A stretch of 21,109 bases of DNA, taken from NCBI GenBank assembly GCA_004325065.1, contig PITI01000111.1, positions 1-21,109 on the forward strand, written 5' to 3'. The notes under the pieces are model-generated. The model did no database searches and was not told where the DNA came from. It saw only the letters and a program-made list of their open reading frames with translations. Positions 19,758 to 21,109 of the stretch are shown here, piece after piece. Made by a program: the position numbers and the translations under genes. The DNA comes from Hamiltosporidium magnivora (lineage: Eukaryota > Microsporidia > Dubosqiidae). Position 1 is the first letter of the stretch. Each line of letters begins with the position of its first letter.

Positions 19758-20080
19758 TTAATGAAGATTAAAATTATAATAAAAATTTTATGTAGAAATT
19801 ATGAGTTCTTCGCATATTCGGTATATAAAGAAAAATATAACAGATAAATTAATTTGAATGTTTGAAGTATCAAAAAATAATATCAAAAGTTTGAAAAAAA
19901 TATAAAATAGAAAATAAAGCCAAGTTATATCAAATTAAGACATAATATTATTGCTTTTGAGAAAAAAGTGTTTATAAACATGAATATATAATTATTTGAA
20001 TCTTTTTGTAATTATTTAAGTCTCTATATTAACTTGTATAAAAAAATTTTAAGCTGATTTTATTTATTAAATAAATTAAA

Positions 20081-20115
20081 TTAAGGCATTCAATATTATG
20101 ATTAAGATGCCTTAA
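20081..20115. repeat. Perfect 9-bp stem hairpin
   Basis: TTAAGGCAT (20081-20089) and its exact complement ATGCCTTAA (20107-20115) enclose a 17-base A/T loop. It is one of few G/C-containing motifs in this stretch. No neighbouring gene suggests a role as terminator. Confidence 0.6.
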
Positions 20116-20937
20116 ATTGTAATAAAAGTTATTTTAATCAAAAAATATATTTGTAATAGAAAATTTCCTATCGAATTGATTATTGGTTCAAAAAAAATGA
20201 AATTTTAGTCCATATTATCGAATAATTGAAAAATATATCTTAATTCCAGTGAAATAAAAAAAATTAAAAAGTTAAATTGCTAAAATTAGAATCACATCAT
20301 GATAAGTGATTTTGAATAATTTATATATAAGAAAATGGAAATATATTTACACTCTGAATATTTTAAGATGTTAGTAATAAGATCAATAAATTATATTTAT
20401 CAATAAACTATTTAAATAAATCTAATTCTAAATTTAAATAAAAATATTATAAAAATATCTTTCGTTTCAAATAATTCTATTGAAGTATAAATTAAATCAA
20501 AAAAAAGATTTAATAGAAATTTTAGAAGATTACGATACAATTATTACAAAATGGGATATTTAATTATTTATTAAAGTAATCTAAAATATAATATTTATTT
20601 TGTAATCTAACATAAGTAATATTTTATTTTGTAGAAAAATAATTTTACGAGTTGACTAATATTATGGATAAAAAACTATAAAACATCTGAAATCTAACAT
20701 ATAAAGTCTAAACTATGAGAACTGAAAATCTAGATAAGAACAATTAATAAAAACAACTCTAATTTATTAATTAAATTTAAAAAAAATATATTTTTAAATT
20801 TTTTTCAAAACTTCTGTTAAAATTTGTTTTTATCTTATAATTAAACATGATATTTACTATTATTTATAATAAGTTTACACCTTAAGCTTTGTATAAAATA
20901 ATTCTATAAAATTATATAATACAGTAATTCATTGTAT

Positions 20938-21009
20938 AAATATTTATTAGAAGACTGTGATTTCTTAAAAAATATTTATTAGAAGACAGTGATTTTTTAA
21001 AAAATATTT
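20938..21009 (+). repeat. Tandem repeat, 32-bp unit, about 2.2 copies
   Basis: Tatttattagaagac begins at 20941 and 20973, and a third partial copy (tatttgg) begins at 21005, exactly 32 bp apart. Full copies differ at two bases (actgtgatttctt versus acagtgatttttt). Confidence 0.9.
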
Positions 21010-21109
21010 GGTAATTAGTTTTATATTATTTTGTATTTAAATTTAATAAAAATAGAAAATTTTATTTAAAAATATCACATCTTTTTACAATAGTGGCAAG
21101 TGTTATATT

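Larger units (their letters stand above)
19169..21109. other. AT-rich terminal desert with short repeats
   Basis: Apart from the two short tandem duplications (19680-19757 and 20938-21009) and one hairpin (20081-20115), nearly 2 kb of very A/T-rich sequence shows no open frame of note. No gene runs off the right edge in any frame that I can support. Confidence 0.4.

Overview
This window looks like a low-density stretch of a microsporidian genome (a fungus-related intracellular parasite), possibly one of the expanded, very AT-rich ones. The genes are intronless and very A/T-rich in codon choice. They include eukaryote-specific proteins (the exocyst subunit Sec6, the MOCS3/Uba4 E1-rhodanese fusion, an AAAP transporter). 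Four of the six confident starts have a CCC or GGG triplet 1-4 bases before the ATG, the start-site motif known in microsporidia. Species cannot be fixed from the sequence. The six main genes cover only about 28% of the window.

Layout: (1) 1-1426, gene-poor with one weak decayed reading frame; (2) 1427-1717 (+), a Pcc1-like KEOPS subunit; (3) 1718-4550, about 2.8 kb of AT-rich desert; (4) 4551-6671 (-), Sec6; (5) 6672-9175, 2.5 kb of desert; (6) 9176-10294 (+), Uba4/MOCS3; (7) 10295-11685, two relics of a dispersed repeat in opposite orientations, one ending about 45 bp before the next gene; (8) 11686-12219 (+), an Elp5/Elp6-like protein; (9) 12220-14763, a 3' fragment of a non-LTR retrotransposon and a third copy of the dispersed repeat; (10) 14764-15435 (+), a bacterial-type CMP kinase; (11) 15436-17938, a small ORF on the minus strand, an inverted repeat, an island of raised GC and an 87-bp tandem repeat; (12) 17939-19168 (-), an amino-acid transporter; (13) 19169-21109, AT desert with short tandem repeats and a hairpin.

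Three of the six genes point to tRNA anticodon-loop modification: KEOPS (t6A at position 37), Uba4-Urm1 (2-thiolation of U34) and Elongator (carbonylmethyl modification of U34). They are kilobases apart and form no operon, so the grouping may be chance. The bacterial-type CMP kinase is foreign in character for a fungal-lineage eukaryote. Together with the amino-acid transporter it fits a parasite living on host metabolites. The retroelement relics are all heavily mutated. I saw no CRISPR array, convincing tRNA or rRNA gene, or intact mobile element.
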